Counted from the stretch's first letter, positions 9,183 to 17,954 are shown. The stretch: 64,000 nucleotides of DNA from Tunturiibacter empetritectus (GCF_014201375.1 NZ_JACHDZ010000005.1:283976-347975), one strand, 5' to 3'. Made by a program: numbers and translations. Notes: generated from the sequence alone by a model not told the origin.

Positions 9183-9743
9183 ATGAACTCAACCCTCCAT
9201 CGCCTCCAGCGCGAGATCGCCTTCTCCCTCGACGGACTCAACGCCCTTCAAACGCAGCTCCAGCCACCCTCGCGCCCTCACAAGTGGACCATCCAGCAGA
9301 TCATGGAGCATCTCCTCCTCAGCTACTCCGGCACAGAGCTGGCTCTCAACGCCCGCCTCGCCAAGCGAGCCCCCACCCGCGCAAAGCCCAGCATCCCCCA
9401 GCATCTCGGCCAATATACTCTCATTCGTCTCGGCTACTTCCCGCACGGCCGCAAAGCCCCGCCCATGGTTACGCCAGCTCCGACGGCTCATCTTCTCTGC
9501 GGTGAAGAGCTCACCGCCGCCGCCGCCGAACATCTGGCTAACCTCGATCTGCTCTGCGCCGAAGCCGAAGAACTCTTCGGGACCACCTGCAAGTTTGCCA
9601 GCCACGCAGTCCTCGGCCCGCTCAACGTCAATCAATGGCGAAAGTTCCAGCTCATTCACGGCGAGCATCACCTCAAGCAAATCCTCGCCATCCGCAAAGC
9701 CCACAGTCTTTCGCCCATCGAGCAACCAACCCACCAGGCATAG
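9183..9743 (+). CDS. DinB/YfiT-like four-helix putative metalloprotein
   Basis: Resembles the DinB superfamily of four-helix bundle proteins that bind a metal through three histidines. Candidate ligands lie in [17 protein letters not shown] and in the C-terminal [16 protein letters not shown]. Related proteins are thiol transferases or of unknown role. I chose the ATG at 9183; a GTG at 9171 is also in frame. It begins 95 nt after the secreted TPR protein gene on the same strand. The substrate is unknown. Confidence 0.7.
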   Translation: MNSTLHRLQREIAFSLDGLNALQTQLQPPSRPHKWTIQQIMEHLLLSYSGTELALNARLAKRAPTRAKPSIPQHLGQYTLIRLGYFPHGRKAPPMVTPAPTAHLLCGEELTAAAAEHLANLDLLCAEAEELFGTTCKFASHAVLGPLNVNQWRKFQLIHGEHHLKQILAIRKAHSLSPIEQPTHQA

Positions 9744-9817
9744 GGAAAAATCCCGATCCAAACGATGTCGTTCCCAAGAGCCTGATCCCAGATCGGCTAA
9801 ACCGGCGAACCGGTGGC

Positions 9818-10258
9818 CTACTCCTCCAACCGGCCTGCCGTAGCCTCAGCCGTCTCTTCTTCCAGATCGTCCTCGACCCGCAGATAACGACGCATATACC
9901 GAAGCGGCTCTTCGGCGGCCGCCATCTCCTTCAGGTGATACAGCCACGCATCCTCCCGCGCGCTCCGTCGGGTATACCCCTTGCGCTGCACCGTTCCAAT
10001 CGACCCATCCTTCATCCTGCGGGTAAACGACTGCATCGGAACCTGGAAGGTCATCAGCTCTCCCGGCTTCCAGAACGTCGACGCAAACTCATGCGAGAAC
10101 AGCAGGGCATAATAACGACGCTCCGCCGCCAGCATCTCCACCGCATGCCGCGCGCTCTGCCACGGCAAACCAAGCTTCCCCACATACCATCTACGAAACT
10201 CGAACCCGTTGGTGCGCGCCTGCCCGACCAGTAACTGAAGCAACTCAACCCGTGTCAT
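9818..10258 (-). CDS. Conserved hypothetical protein, 146 aa
   Basis: I do not recognise this protein. It is basic in the middle ([20 protein letters not shown]) and has an acidic C-terminus ([12 protein letters not shown]). The N-terminal half ([22 protein letters not shown]) looks helical. No signal peptide, membrane segment or catalytic motif is seen. The reading frame follows local base usage and starts at a clean ATG. It converges on the DinB-like gene and diverges from the next TPR gene. Confidence 0.65.
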   Translation of the reverse strand: MTRVELLQLLVGQARTNGFEFRRWYVGKLGLPWQSARHAVEMLAAERRYYALLFSHEFASTFWKPGELMTFQVPMQSFTRRMKDGSIGTVQRKGYTRRSAREDAWLYHLKEMAAAEEPLRYMRRYLRVEDDLEEETAEATAGRLEE

Positions 10259-10441
10259 AAGCCCGTTCCACTTCGAAGAAGAATACCGGCGCCTTCGCCA
10301 GTTCCGGTGCCCAAAGGGTACAGTCTGCCGTGTTGTGCGTCCAACTCCGTGTACGCTATCAGAGAAGTTTTCTCAGAATCAGAGTCTGCATCCCAAGCTG
10401 CCAACCTCAAACGCTTCGCCGCCCACGCCCGGAGAAGAACC

Positions 10442-11659
10442 ATAAAACGCTGCGTCAAGACTCTTAGCCTCCTCCTCGCCCTCACGCTGGCAGCTCCAAC
10501 CCACTCGCAGTCCTATAACCCTGCCGCCCACACCGACCCCGTCAACCTCACCCCCCAGGTTCGCGATGCCTTCGCGCACTTCTACGACCTCGACTACGAA
10601 GGCGCTCTCTCCCGCTTCGAGGCCGTTCAGCGCGCCAACCCACAAAGCGTCATCGCCACCGGCAACATCCTGCTCACCCTAGTCTTCCGCGAGCTCTACC
10701 GACAGGATCTGCTCGACACCACCTACTACGCCCACGACTCCTTCCTTACCTCCAAACGCAACGTCCCCGTCCCCCCACCCATCCGCGACCGCATCGAATC
10801 TCTCACCAACTCCGCCGTAGCCCTCGCCGACCAGCAGATCAAAGCCAATCCCAACGATGCCAACGCCTACTTCGCCCGCGGATACGCCCGCGGCATGCAC
10901 GCCGCCTTCATCACGCTCGTCGATCACAGCTATGTCGCCGCAGCCCGTCAGGGCCTGGCCTCGCGCAACGACAGCGAAGCCACCCTCAAGATTGACCCCG
11001 ACTACGCCGACGCCAAGATGGCCATGGGCATCCAGCAGTTTGCCGTCGCCAGCCTTCCCCGCCTGGTCCGCATGCTCGTAGGCATCGCAGGCGTAGGAGG
11101 CAACAAAGAAAAAGGCCTCGACCTCCTCCGCGAGTCCGCCGCCCACGGCATCGTCACGCCCATCGAGTCCCGCACCGCGCTCTCGCTCTTCCTGCGTCAC
11201 GACGCCCGCTACGCCGAAGCCATCGTCGTCCAGAAGGGCCTCGCCGACCAGTATCCTCGCGACTATCTCTTCCGCCTCGAGGTCGCCAACCTCACCAAGG
11301 ACTCCGGCAATGGACCCGGAGCCATCGCCCTCTACAATGCCATCCTCGACGACGCGAAAAAAACCGGCTACTTCATCGAACCCCGCCTCCACATGACCTA
11401 CTTCGGCCTCGCCGACACCCAGCGTGGCCAGAACCAGATCGCCGAAGCTGCCCAGAACTACCTCAAGGCCGCCGCTCAACCAACTTGCAGCGATTGGATT
11501 CGCCGCCGCGCCCAACTCAACGCCGGCGAGATGTTCGACCTCCTCCACCAACGCGACGAAGCCACCAAACAGTACGAGCTAGCCTCCGCCGGAGGCGGCG
11601 ACCAATCCCAATCCGACGCAGCCCACCGCTACCTGAAGACCCCCTTCACCGGCAAGTAA
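10442..11659 (+). CDS. Secreted TPR-repeat protein, probable rare AUA start
   Basis: After a canonical signal peptide (KRCVKTLSLLLALTLAAPTH) the mature protein consists of TPR-like helices (FYDLDYEGALSRFEAVQRAN, NAYFARGYARG, DYLFRLEVANLTKDSGNGPG, EMFDLLHQRDEATKQYELA). It is likely a periplasmic scaffold; the function is unknown. In-frame GTG codons at 10307 and 10349 would add 45 or 31 residues with no sensible signal peptide. The only good ribosome site, GGAGAAG at 10431-10437, lies 4 nt before an ATA codon at 10442, which would give an ideal signal peptide. I place the start there as an inference. Confidence 0.75.
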   Translation: MKRCVKTLSLLLALTLAAPTHSQSYNPAAHTDPVNLTPQVRDAFAHFYDLDYEGALSRFEAVQRANPQSVIATGNILLTLVFRELYRQDLLDTTYYAHDSFLTSKRNVPVPPPIRDRIESLTNSAVALADQQIKANPNDANAYFARGYARGMHAAFITLVDHSYVAAARQGLASRNDSEATLKIDPDYADAKMAMGIQQFAVASLPRLVRMLVGIAGVGGNKEKGLDLLRESAAHGIVTPIESRTALSLFLRHDARYAEAIVVQKGLADQYPRDYLFRLEVANLTKDSGNGPGAIALYNAILDDAKKTGYFIEPRLHMTYFGLADTQRGQNQIAEAAQNYLKAAAQPTCSDWIRRRAQLNAGEMFDLLHQRDEATKQYELASAGGGDQSQSDAAHRYLKTPFTGK

Positions 11660-11739
11660 ATCCAACCCCAACCCACAAACTGAACCGCTAACCGTCGGGA
11701 CAAACTGAACTAACAGCACAATCTTTGCGTATTCAACCT

Positions 11740-11769
11740 CGAGAGCATATGGCAAAATAGAAGCTCTCG
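11740..11769 (+). promoter_or_regulatory. Inverted repeat in the leader of the PspC-like gene
   Basis: Seven-base arms cgagagc (11740-11746) and gctctcg (11763-11769) flank a 16-nt AT-rich centre. The right arm touches the ribosome site (ggaga) of the gene starting at 11779. It may be an operator or an RNA hairpin limiting translation. Confidence 0.45.
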
Positions 11770-11778
11770 GAGACACTT

Positions 11779-12096
11779 ATGTTCTGCTCCCACTGTGGCA
11801 ATCAAGTCGATCCCTCCTCCCGCTTCTGTCCGGCCTGCGGAGCCCCTGCTGCCTCTGCCGCCGCTCCTCCGATGGGCTACTACCCAGCCACCACACAACT
11901 CACGCGCCCGCGCACTAACCGCATGATCGCAGGCGTCTGCGCAGGCTTCGCCATTCACTACGGGTGGGACCTCAACCTCGTCCGCGTCCTCACCGCGCTC
12001 ATGATCGTCCTCACCGGCGTCGGCGCCATCGCCTACATCGCAGCCTGGGTCATCATCCCCGAAGCCCCCTACGCGCTTCCCGCAAAGAGCATCTGA
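11779..12096 (+). CDS. Zinc-ribbon PspC-domain membrane protein
   Basis: The N-terminal zinc ribbon is formed by CSHCGN and CPACGA, with a short Ala/Pro linker. The PspC domain follows, with RMIAGVCAGFAIHYGWDLNL, then a membrane segment (LTALMIVLTGVGAIAYIAAW) and the family ending VIIPEAP. PspC-type proteins act in the phage-shock membrane stress response as inner-membrane signal proteins. No pspA or pspB is nearby. The stop is 2 nt before the TTG start of lysA, so the two may be cotranscribed. Confidence 0.9.
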   Translation: MFCSHCGNQVDPSSRFCPACGAPAASAAAPPMGYYPATTQLTRPRTNRMIAGVCAGFAIHYGWDLNLVRVLTALMIVLTGVGAIAYIAAWVIIPEAPYALPAKSI

Positions 12097-12098
12097 GT

Positions 12099-13415
12099 TT
12101 GTCAAAAAAGATAGCCCCCACTCCGCCTCCAATCGAGGCCAATCCACGCCCCTTCGCCTACCGCAATCGCCTCCTCCACTGCGACGGAGCCGACCTCGCC
12201 GCGCTAGCCGCCGAACACGGCACACCGCTTTACGTCTACTCGGCCCGGCAGATCTCCCACCGCCTCCAGCTCTTCAAAGACGCCTTCGCCCCCCGCCCCC
12301 ACACCATCTGCTACGCCGTCAAAGCGAACTCCTCGCTCGCCATCCTGCGTCTCCTCGCCAAACAGGGAGCAGGCTTCGACATCGTCTCCGGCGGCGAACT
12401 CGAGCGCGTCCGCAAAGCTCATAAGCCAGCCCTCAAAAAAGTAGTCTTCTCCGGCGTAGGCAAACAAACATGGGAGATCGACGCCGCCCTCGAAGCCGAC
12501 ATCCTCCTCTTCAACGTAGAGTCCGAAGCCGAACTCCATCTCCTCGCCGCCCGCGCCGAAGCCCTCGGCAAAGTCGCCCGCTTCGCCCTTCGCGTCAACC
12601 CCGACGTCTTCGCCGAAACCCACCCCTACATCTCCACCGGCCTCAACGAGCACAAGTTCGGCATCGACATCAAAGCCGCCCGAGCCATCTACCGCAAAGC
12701 CGCAAAGTCCAGGTGGCTCGACCCCGCCGGCGTCTCCGTCCACATCGGCTCGCAGATCCGCAAAGTAGATCCCTTCGCCGCAGCCCTCACCCGCGTCACC
12801 AGCCTCATCGCCGACCTGCGCCGCGACGGCCACAACATCCGCTACGTCGACGCAGGCGGCGGCCTAGGCATCGACTACGGCCCACGCGCCTCAACTTCAG
12901 CCGCATTCGATCCGGCAAAACAAGTAGCCAAATACGCCGCCGCTCTCACCAAAGGTCTCGGCACCGAACCCGCCCATCTCCTCCTCGAGCCCGGTCGCTT
13001 CATCATCGCGCAGGCAGGCGCTCTCCTCACCCGCGTCCTCTACGTAAAAAAGAACGGCACAAAGACCTTCGTCATCACCGACGCCGGCATGAACGACCTC
13101 ATCCGCCCCGCTCTCTACCACGCCCACCACGAGATCATCCCCATCAAACAGCCAGCAGGGAAGTCAACCCTCACGGCCGACATCGTAGGCCCCGTCTGCG
13201 AGTCCGGAGACTTCTTCGCCCGCGACCGCATCCTGCCTCCAGTCAAACCGAACGACCTCATCCTTCTCCTTGACGCCGGAGCCTACGGCATGTCCCAGAC
13301 CTCTAACTACAACTCCCGCCCCCGCCCAGCCGAACTTCTCATCGAAGGAGACATCACCCGCATCATCCGCCGCCGCGAAACCATGCGCGACCTGCTGGCC
13401 CCCGAGATCCTCTAA
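12099..13415 (+). CDS. lysA: Diaminopimelate decarboxylase
   Basis: PLP enzyme making L-lysine from meso-diaminopimelate. It has the PLP-lysine motif CYAVKANSSLAILR, a Gly-rich phosphate loop (VDAGGGLGIDYG), HIGSQI, EPGRFIIAQAG and the partner-subunit cysteine motif CESGDFF. The length of 438 residues is normal for this fold III decarboxylase. The TTG at 12099 gives SKKIAPTPPP and a sensible N-terminus; upstream in-frame sequence is antisense-like Arg-rich and overlaps the pspC-like gene. A bidirectional terminator-like hairpin follows at 13441-13458. Confidence 0.96.
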   Translation: MSKKIAPTPPPIEANPRPFAYRNRLLHCDGADLAALAAEHGTPLYVYSARQISHRLQLFKDAFAPRPHTICYAVKANSSLAILRLLAKQGAGFDIVSGGELERVRKAHKPALKKVVFSGVGKQTWEIDAALEADILLFNVESEAELHLLAARAEALGKVARFALRVNPDVFAETHPYISTGLNEHKFGIDIKAARAIYRKAAKSRWLDPAGVSVHIGSQIRKVDPFAAALTRVTSLIADLRRDGHNIRYVDAGGGLGIDYGPRASTSAAFDPAKQVAKYAAALTKGLGTEPAHLLLEPGRFIIAQAGALLTRVLYVKKNGTKTFVITDAGMNDLIRPALYHAHHEIIPIKQPAGKSTLTADIVGPVCESGDFFARDRILPPVKPNDLILLLDAGAYGMSQTSNYNSRPRPAELLIEGDITRIIRRRETMRDLLAPEIL

Positions 13416-13440
13416 GCCCCACTCATGCGCACATTAGAAA

Positions 13441-13458
13441 GGCCGCCCGAAGGCGACC
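13441..13458 (-). terminator. Probable rho-independent terminator with UUCG loop, possibly bidirectional
   Basis: Arms ggccgcc (13441-13447) and ggcgacc (13452-13458) form a 7-bp stem with one G-U pair. On the minus strand the loop is UUCG and TTTCT follows. It ends the small Cys-rich gene and could also stop lysA transcripts. Confidence 0.7.
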
Positions 13459-13476
13459 TCTCCGTTCTGACACTTG

Positions 13477-13605
13477 CTATTTACAGCAAGTGCCGCCATC
13501 ACAACACGCTGGGTCTCCGCAGCACGCGTTAACGGTTGCGGCGGAAGCCGACAGAGACAAGAGCATAACTGCTGCAAAGACCAACGATAGGACTTTGATT
13601 TTCAT
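13477..13605 (-). CDS. Small secreted Cys-rich peptide, 42 aa, candidate metal binder
   Basis: A clear short gene: ATG at 13605 preceded by AAAGGAG, then a signal peptide (MKIKVLSLVFAAVMLLSLSA) and a mature tail ending CCGDPACCDGGTCCK. Three CC pairs spaced by four residues suggest soft-metal binding (Cu, Zn, Cd, Hg) or disulfide linkage. It lies 88 nt downstream of another secreted Cys-rich gene on the same strand, so the two probably form a unit. An 8-bp inverted repeat spans its stop codon. I know no named family; the metal role is inferred from the Cys pattern. Confidence 0.75.
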   Translation of the reverse strand: MKIKVLSLVFAAVMLLSLSASAATVNACCGDPACCDGGTCCK

Positions 13606-13693
13606 AAAATCTCCTTTAGGTTTTGGGCAAAAGAAACGGCACGACCATAGATAAGAACGGGCCGTGAAATGCGCGCCAGTCTAGAGAATCTCT

Positions 13694-14053
13694 CTAAATT
13701 CGCAGATCGTCCTTAAGCTGAAAAACGGTCGGATGATAGCGCAAGCCTTGAGTAAGCTCGTGTAGAGCTACGTGGAGTTGAAGGGCCGGCCTGGTGAGGT
13801 AAACAAACTCAGAGCGTGGTGTGAAACGGACTTCCTCCGATTTGCTCTCTTGCTTTTCCGCGTATGTGACGGGCGCCCCACACGCCGGACAAGATACAGG
13901 CGCGTTGTTCACTGGTAGTGGGCAGCAAGGAGAGTGGTCCGGCTGACATAGCGGAAACTTTGCAGAGAGATGCTCGGCAAAGGATGCGCTCGTGATCCAA
14001 AGGCATGCCAGGAGAAGCGCAAACATTCGACGAAGATGCCTACTCGGACTCAC
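13694..14053 (-). CDS. Secreted Cys-containing hypothetical protein
   Basis: The N-terminus is a signal peptide (MFALLLACLWITSASFA). A short Cys-rich region (LCQPDHSPCCPLPVNNAPVS followed by CPACGAP) looks like a zinc or copper site. The remaining 60 residues are unremarkable. The GTG at 14053 is the assumed start; an internal ATG at 14026 would give a shorter but complete signal peptide. It lies just upstream of the 42-aa CC-rich peptide gene. I infer a metal-related envelope role without family support. Confidence 0.65.
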   Translation of the reverse strand: MSPSRHLRRMFALLLACLWITSASFAEHLSAKFPLCQPDHSPCCPLPVNNAPVSCPACGAPVTYAEKQESKSEEVRFTPRSEFVYLTRPALQLHVALHELTQGLRYHPTVFQLKDDLRI

Positions 14054-14172
14054 AGATTAACTGTACCCCATTCTTTCGTTGCTCGCATGTTCTTGGGCAG
14101 CCCTATGATGGCGCTCCCAAGGCAAGGAAACGATCTTTCGGAATTGCTTTTTTTGCTCTTACCATCCACTCC

Positions 14173-15141
14173 TCATCTCGACGCAATAATCGATTGCCGC
14201 ACCGCAGCCAGTGGCGCCTTCGCGTCAAACACCACCCCATTATTCGGACCGGCGCTCACGCCCAACTCTTTCCACAGTGCCGAAAGGTCCACCGGCACCG
14301 GCTTTTCACTCCACTTCGCATACATATTGGTCAAAACAGTAGTCCCCGTAGCCCGATCCCCAATCTGCAACACACGCGACAGCGGCCAGTCCTTATCGAT
14401 CCCGCCCCCGCTCTCCACCACCGCACGCAACGCATCCTTCAGCCCCTTCCGGTCATTCGTCTCACGCCGAATCGACACATCCGCCATCAAACAGAACATA
14501 GCCCCACCCCAGTACGTCCGTCCCCATGTCTGTGTCTCATTCAACCCGCGATCACCGCGCTCCGGCTCGCCGTTATGCATCTCGTGCAAAAACTCCGCCC
14601 ACACCCTTTCCTCGGTCAACCTGCCCGTCCCCGCACGCGCAATCGGTTCGATGTACGTCGCCAGCCCCTCCTCCATCCAATGCTGATCGTCCGGAAGATC
14701 CGGCAACGCAGTATGCACAAGCTCATGCGTCATCACCCAGTCATCCTTCAGGTCGTCTTTCGTCGCATGCTGCGCGAGCCGAATCCGCGTCACAGCAGGG
14801 AAGCCGCCCATCCCGCCCCACGTAGTCCCGTGAATCGAATCGGAGTCGCCTGCAATCGGTTCAATCACCACCCGAGCCCGCGCTACCGGAAACCTGCCGT
14901 AGTACACCGCAACCGAATGCGCCGAAGCCTGCACCCACGAGATAACGTCCGAGTGCGACAGATCAAGACCTCCCGCCGCAAAGTCGACCTGAATCGTGCC
15001 CCCGCCCTCCACAAAGCTCTGCGAAGCAACGATCTGCTCCCCTCTCCAGTGTCGGCCTTGCGCACAACCCACACAGCAAGGCCAGAGAAGCGTCAGGCAC
15101 GCGAACATCAGCACAGTAGTCCGTCCCCACAAACATCTCAT
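14173..15141 (-). CDS. Secreted gluzincin-type zinc metallopeptidase
   Basis: Signal peptide at the start (TTVLMFACLTLLWPCCVGCA). The zinc motif HELVH sits in VMTHELVHTALPD, followed 17 residues later by the third ligand in WMEEGLATYIEP, the HExxH...E layout of gluzincins. TYWGGAMFCLMADVSIRRET further on resembles the post-active-site helix of peptidase MA-like domains. It is probably periplasmic or surface acting. Substrate unknown. It diverges from yebC. Confidence 0.8.
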   Translation of the reverse strand: MRCLWGRTTVLMFACLTLLWPCCVGCAQGRHWRGEQIVASQSFVEGGGTIQVDFAAGGLDLSHSDVISWVQASAHSVAVYYGRFPVARARVVIEPIAGDSDSIHGTTWGGMGGFPAVTRIRLAQHATKDDLKDDWVMTHELVHTALPDLPDDQHWMEEGLATYIEPIARAGTGRLTEERVWAEFLHEMHNGEPERGDRGLNETQTWGRTYWGGAMFCLMADVSIRRETNDRKGLKDALRAVVESGGGIDKDWPLSRVLQIGDRATGTTVLTNMYAKWSEKPVPVDLSALWKELGVSAGPNNGVVFDAKAPLAAVRQSIIASR

Positions 15142-15247
15142 TCCAACCTCGAACCGGACTCTGCCCGATCGCCCAATCTCCTAATAGGACTCGCCCGCAG
15201 CCGAAACAGTTACACCACCCGGCAACAGGCGCTTGATCTCCCCAACA

Positions 15248-15256
15248 TGCTAAAAT
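15248..15256 (+). promoter_or_regulatory. Candidate extended -10 promoter element for yebC
   Basis: TGCTAAAAT at 15248-15256 matches an extended -10 (TGn plus TAAAAT), about 64 nt before the yebC ATG. No convincing -35 is seen at 17 nt, as is common for extended -10 promoters. Confidence 0.4.
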
Positions 15257-15319
15257 CGCAAGGTCGCGCAAGCCCGCAACCGATCGTAGGCACACGCAAA
15301 ATCAACACCGAGGTAGTCC

Positions 15320-16069
15320 ATGTCCGGCCACTCAAAATGGGCGACAATTAAGCATAAAAAGGGCGCAACAGACGCCAAACGCGGCAAGATCTTCACCCGC
15401 CTCATCAAGGAAATCACCATCGCCGCCAAGACCGGCGGAGGAGATCCCGACGGCAATCCCCGCCTTCGTGGCGCTATCGCCGCTGCTAAAGCCGAGAACA
15501 TGCCCGCCGACAACATCAAGCGCGCCATCCAGCGCGGTACCGGTGAACTCGAAGGCGTTAGCTATGAAGAGATCACCTACGAGGGCTACGGCCCCGGCGG
15601 CGTAGCCGTCATCGTCGACGTCCTCACCGATAATAAAAACCGCGCCGTAAGCGAGATCCGCCACGCCTTCTCAAAGAACGGTGGAAACTTGGGCGAATCC
15701 AACTCCGTCTCATGGATGTTCAGCAAGAAGGGCGTCGTCACCATCGCCAAATCAGCCGCAGGCGAAGACAAACTCACCGAGATCGTCCTCGACGCAGGTG
15801 CCGAAGACCTCTCCGACGAAGGCGAAAACTGGGAGGTCCTCACCGACCCTAAAGACTTCGAGGCTGTCACCGAAGCCCTCAAGGCCGCAAAGATCACCCC
15901 CGAACACGCCGAGGTCACCAAGATCGCCTCAACCTATACCAAACTGGAAGGCACACAAGCCAACGCCATGATCCGCCTCCTCGAGACCATCGAAGACCTG
16001 GACGACACGCAAAACGTCTACTCCAACTTCGACTTCGACGAAGCTGCAGTCGCCAACGCCAGCCATTGA
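15320..16069 (+). CDS. yebC: YebC/TACO1 family protein
   Basis: Begins [20 protein letters not shown], the invariant family start, and ends normally after 249 residues. Other conserved segments are [37 protein letters not shown] and [10 protein letters not shown]. YebC proteins have been described as regulators and, more recently, as translation factors easing stalling at proline runs. It is followed by a strong terminator, so it forms a single-gene unit or ends one. Confidence 0.97.
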   Translation: MSGHSKWATIKHKKGATDAKRGKIFTRLIKEITIAAKTGGGDPDGNPRLRGAIAAAKAENMPADNIKRAIQRGTGELEGVSYEEITYEGYGPGGVAVIVDVLTDNKNRAVSEIRHAFSKNGGNLGESNSVSWMFSKKGVVTIAKSAAGEDKLTEIVLDAGAEDLSDEGENWEVLTDPKDFEAVTEALKAAKITPEHAEVTKIASTYTKLEGTQANAMIRLLETIEDLDDTQNVYSNFDFDEAAVANASH

Positions 16070-16095
16070 TCGAAAACGGCAGCTAAGCCCCAAAC

Positions 16096-16120
16096 GGCCG
16101 CCGTGCACCGGCGGCCTTCT
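16096..16120 (+). terminator. Rho-independent terminator after yebC
   Basis: An 8-bp perfect stem, ggccgccg (16096-16103) with cggcggcc (16109-16116), 5-nt loop, followed by ttcttct. Confidence 0.8.
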
Positions 16121-16162
16121 TCTGCAAGCGGCCTTCCTCTGCAACCAACCTCGGAGACCTAA

Positions 16163-16912
16163 GTGATCAAGCAACTCGCACGCCTTGGAGCGACCGCCCT
16201 CTGGACCCTCGCCCTCCTGCTCGCAGTCACCCGACCCTCCTCCGCCCAGGCAATCGTCAGCAACGAGAACAATCCCTTTCTCGATCCCAAAGGCCACCAG
16301 CCCCTCGAGATCGGAGCCATCGTGCAAGGCGGTTTCGGCCTCACCGAAAACCGCAACGACTTCAAGTTCATCATGGCAGGAGTTCACGCCGGCAAGGTCC
16401 TCACCGGCAACATGGGCCACGGCCCCCTGCGCGGCAACTTCGAGTACGCCGTCGAAGCCTTCCCCTTCTGGCAGTCATACACGCCGAAGTTCGAGCGCCC
16501 CTTCTGCACCAACCCACCCGGAACCCCGGCCCAGTGCACGCCCTTCTACACGGTCGGCGGCACCTTCACCGGAGCCTCCGTCACCCCGATCATCCTCCGT
16601 TGGAACGTCCTCGGCACCAAGAGATTCTCCTTCTGGGGGCAGGCAGCAGGCGGTCTCGTCTGGACAAACCACAAGTACCCAGCCTTCGGCGGACCACCCT
16701 ACAACTCCCAGAACGACGGCAAGTACGCCGACGCCAGCGTCTTCAACTTCACCCCGCAGGGCGGCGTCGGCCTCCACTACTTCCTCCGTGCCCGCCGCTC
16801 CATCGACTTCAGCGCCAACGGCGTCCACATCTCCAGCGCCTCCCTCGGAGACCGCAACCCCGGCGTCAACGCCAGCGTCCAGTTCTCCCTTGGCTACACC
16901 TGGTGGAAGTAA
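16163..16912 (+). CDS. PagL-like acyloxyacyl hydrolase (lipid A 3-O-deacylase family)
   Basis: Signal peptide (LARLGATALWTLALLLAV ... SSAQA), then alternating beta strands typical of an outer-membrane barrel. The C-terminus contains NGVHISSASLGDRNPGVN, matching the PagL catalytic His-x-Ser region, and ends in aromatic FSLGYTWWK, the usual barrel terminus. PagL removes an acyl chain from lipid A in the outer membrane. The GTG at 16163 lies 8 nt after GGAG. A Cys pair (FCTNPPGTPAQC) may form a loop disulfide. Confidence 0.75.
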   Translation: MIKQLARLGATALWTLALLLAVTRPSSAQAIVSNENNPFLDPKGHQPLEIGAIVQGGFGLTENRNDFKFIMAGVHAGKVLTGNMGHGPLRGNFEYAVEAFPFWQSYTPKFERPFCTNPPGTPAQCTPFYTVGGTFTGASVTPIILRWNVLGTKRFSFWGQAAGGLVWTNHKYPAFGGPPYNSQNDGKYADASVFNFTPQGGVGLHYFLRARRSIDFSANGVHISSASLGDRNPGVNASVQFSLGYTWWK

Positions 16913-16920
16913 GCAGGGAG

Positions 16921-17027
16921 CAGGGTGCAGGGCTTAGGGTGTAGAAAATCGAAATGTCTCTCTCAACTCGAAATCGCAACCGTCCAGGCAGATCTGCCCA
17001 AGCCCTATGCCCTAACCCCTGAGCCCC
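16921..17027. repeat. Inverted G-rich/C-rich arms with a central 12-bp palindrome before ftcD
   Basis: A G-rich arm (cagggtgcagggcttagggt from 16921) is mirrored by a C-rich arm at about 17000-17027 (agccctatgccctaacccct). Between them lies the perfect palindrome GGCAGATCTGCC at 16987-16998. The pair may be a mobile repeat in opposite orientations; the palindrome may be an operator for ftcD. Confidence 0.5.
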
Positions 17028-17033
17028 GCCTTT

Positions 17034-17954
17034 ATGAACCCAGAAGCCATCATCGAGTGCGTCCCCAACTTCTCTGAAGGCACCGACGCCGCCAAGGTCG
17101 AGCAGATCGTCGCCGCCACCGAGGTCGAAGGCGTGCGCCTGCTCGACTGGTCCCTCGACACCGCTCACAACCGCTCCGTCGTCACCCTCGCCGGCTCGCC
17201 CACCGGCATCGTCGAAGCCGCCGTCCGCGCCGCTGGCAAAGCCGCCGAGCTCATCAACCTCACCACCCAGAACGGCGTCCACCCCCGCATCGGCGCCGCA
17301 GACGTCATCCCCTTCATCCCCGTGAGCGGAGCCTCCCTAGCCGACTGCGCCGTCCTCGCCCGCCAGGCTGGCCTCCTCATCTGGCGCCGCTACGGCGTCC
17401 CCGTCTACTTCTACGGAGCCGCCGCCGCCCGCCCCGACCGCGTCCTCCTCGAAGACGTCCGCCGCGGCCAGTTCGAGGGCCTCCGCGACGCCGCCCTCCG
17501 CGACGCCACCCGCCGCCCCGACATCGGCGGCCCCGAGCTCCACGCCACCGCCGGAGCCTCCGCAGTAGGTGCCCGCAGCTTCCTCATCGCCTACAACATC
17601 CACCTCCAGCAGCCCGACATCGCCGCCGCCCGCGCCATCGCCCGCGACATCCGCGCCGCCAACGGCGGCCTCCACGGCGTCAAAGCCATCGGCGTCCTCG
17701 CCAACGGCCGCGCCCAGGTCAGCATGAACGTCACCGACTTCCGCATCACCCCCATGCACCACGTCCACGCCACCGTCCAGCATCTAGCCCAACGCCACGG
17801 CGTCCTTATCGAAGACGCCGAGCTCATCGGCCTCATTCCCCAGGCCGCCTATGAGCCCGATTCCGATTGGGTACGTCAAATCACTGGCTTCGATCCCGAC
17901 GGCAAGGTGCTCGAGCGCAGACTCCACGCCCCCATCGCGTGGCCGCAGCATTAG
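17034..17954 (+). CDS. ftcD: Glutamate formimidoyltransferase
   Basis: Transfers the formimino group from formiminoglutamate to tetrahydrofolate in histidine breakdown, or makes the analogous formyl transfer. The N-terminus IIECVPNFSEG, HPRIGAADVIPFIPV, RPDIGGPELH, GARSFLIAYNIHL and the ending GLIPQAAYE are family signatures. At 306 residues it is the transferase half only, without the fused cyclodeaminase of the animal enzyme. No hut genes are adjacent. The + strand is extremely C-rich at third positions. Confidence 0.93.
   Translation: MNPEAIIECVPNFSEGTDAAKVEQIVAATEVEGVRLLDWSLDTAHNRSVVTLAGSPTGIVEAAVRAAGKAAELINLTTQNGVHPRIGAADVIPFIPVSGASLADCAVLARQAGLLIWRRYGVPVYFYGAAAARPDRVLLEDVRRGQFEGLRDAALRDATRRPDIGGPELHATAGASAVGARSFLIAYNIHLQQPDIAAARAIARDIRAANGGLHGVKAIGVLANGRAQVSMNVTDFRITPMHHVHATVQHLAQRHGVLIEDAELIGLIPQAAYEPDSDWVRQITGFDPDGKVLERRLHAPIAWPQH

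Noticed and set aside
14005..15351. Long + strand frame over the metallopeptidase gene
   Set aside because: Antisense shadow without motifs; the minus-strand gene has a signal peptide and zinc site.
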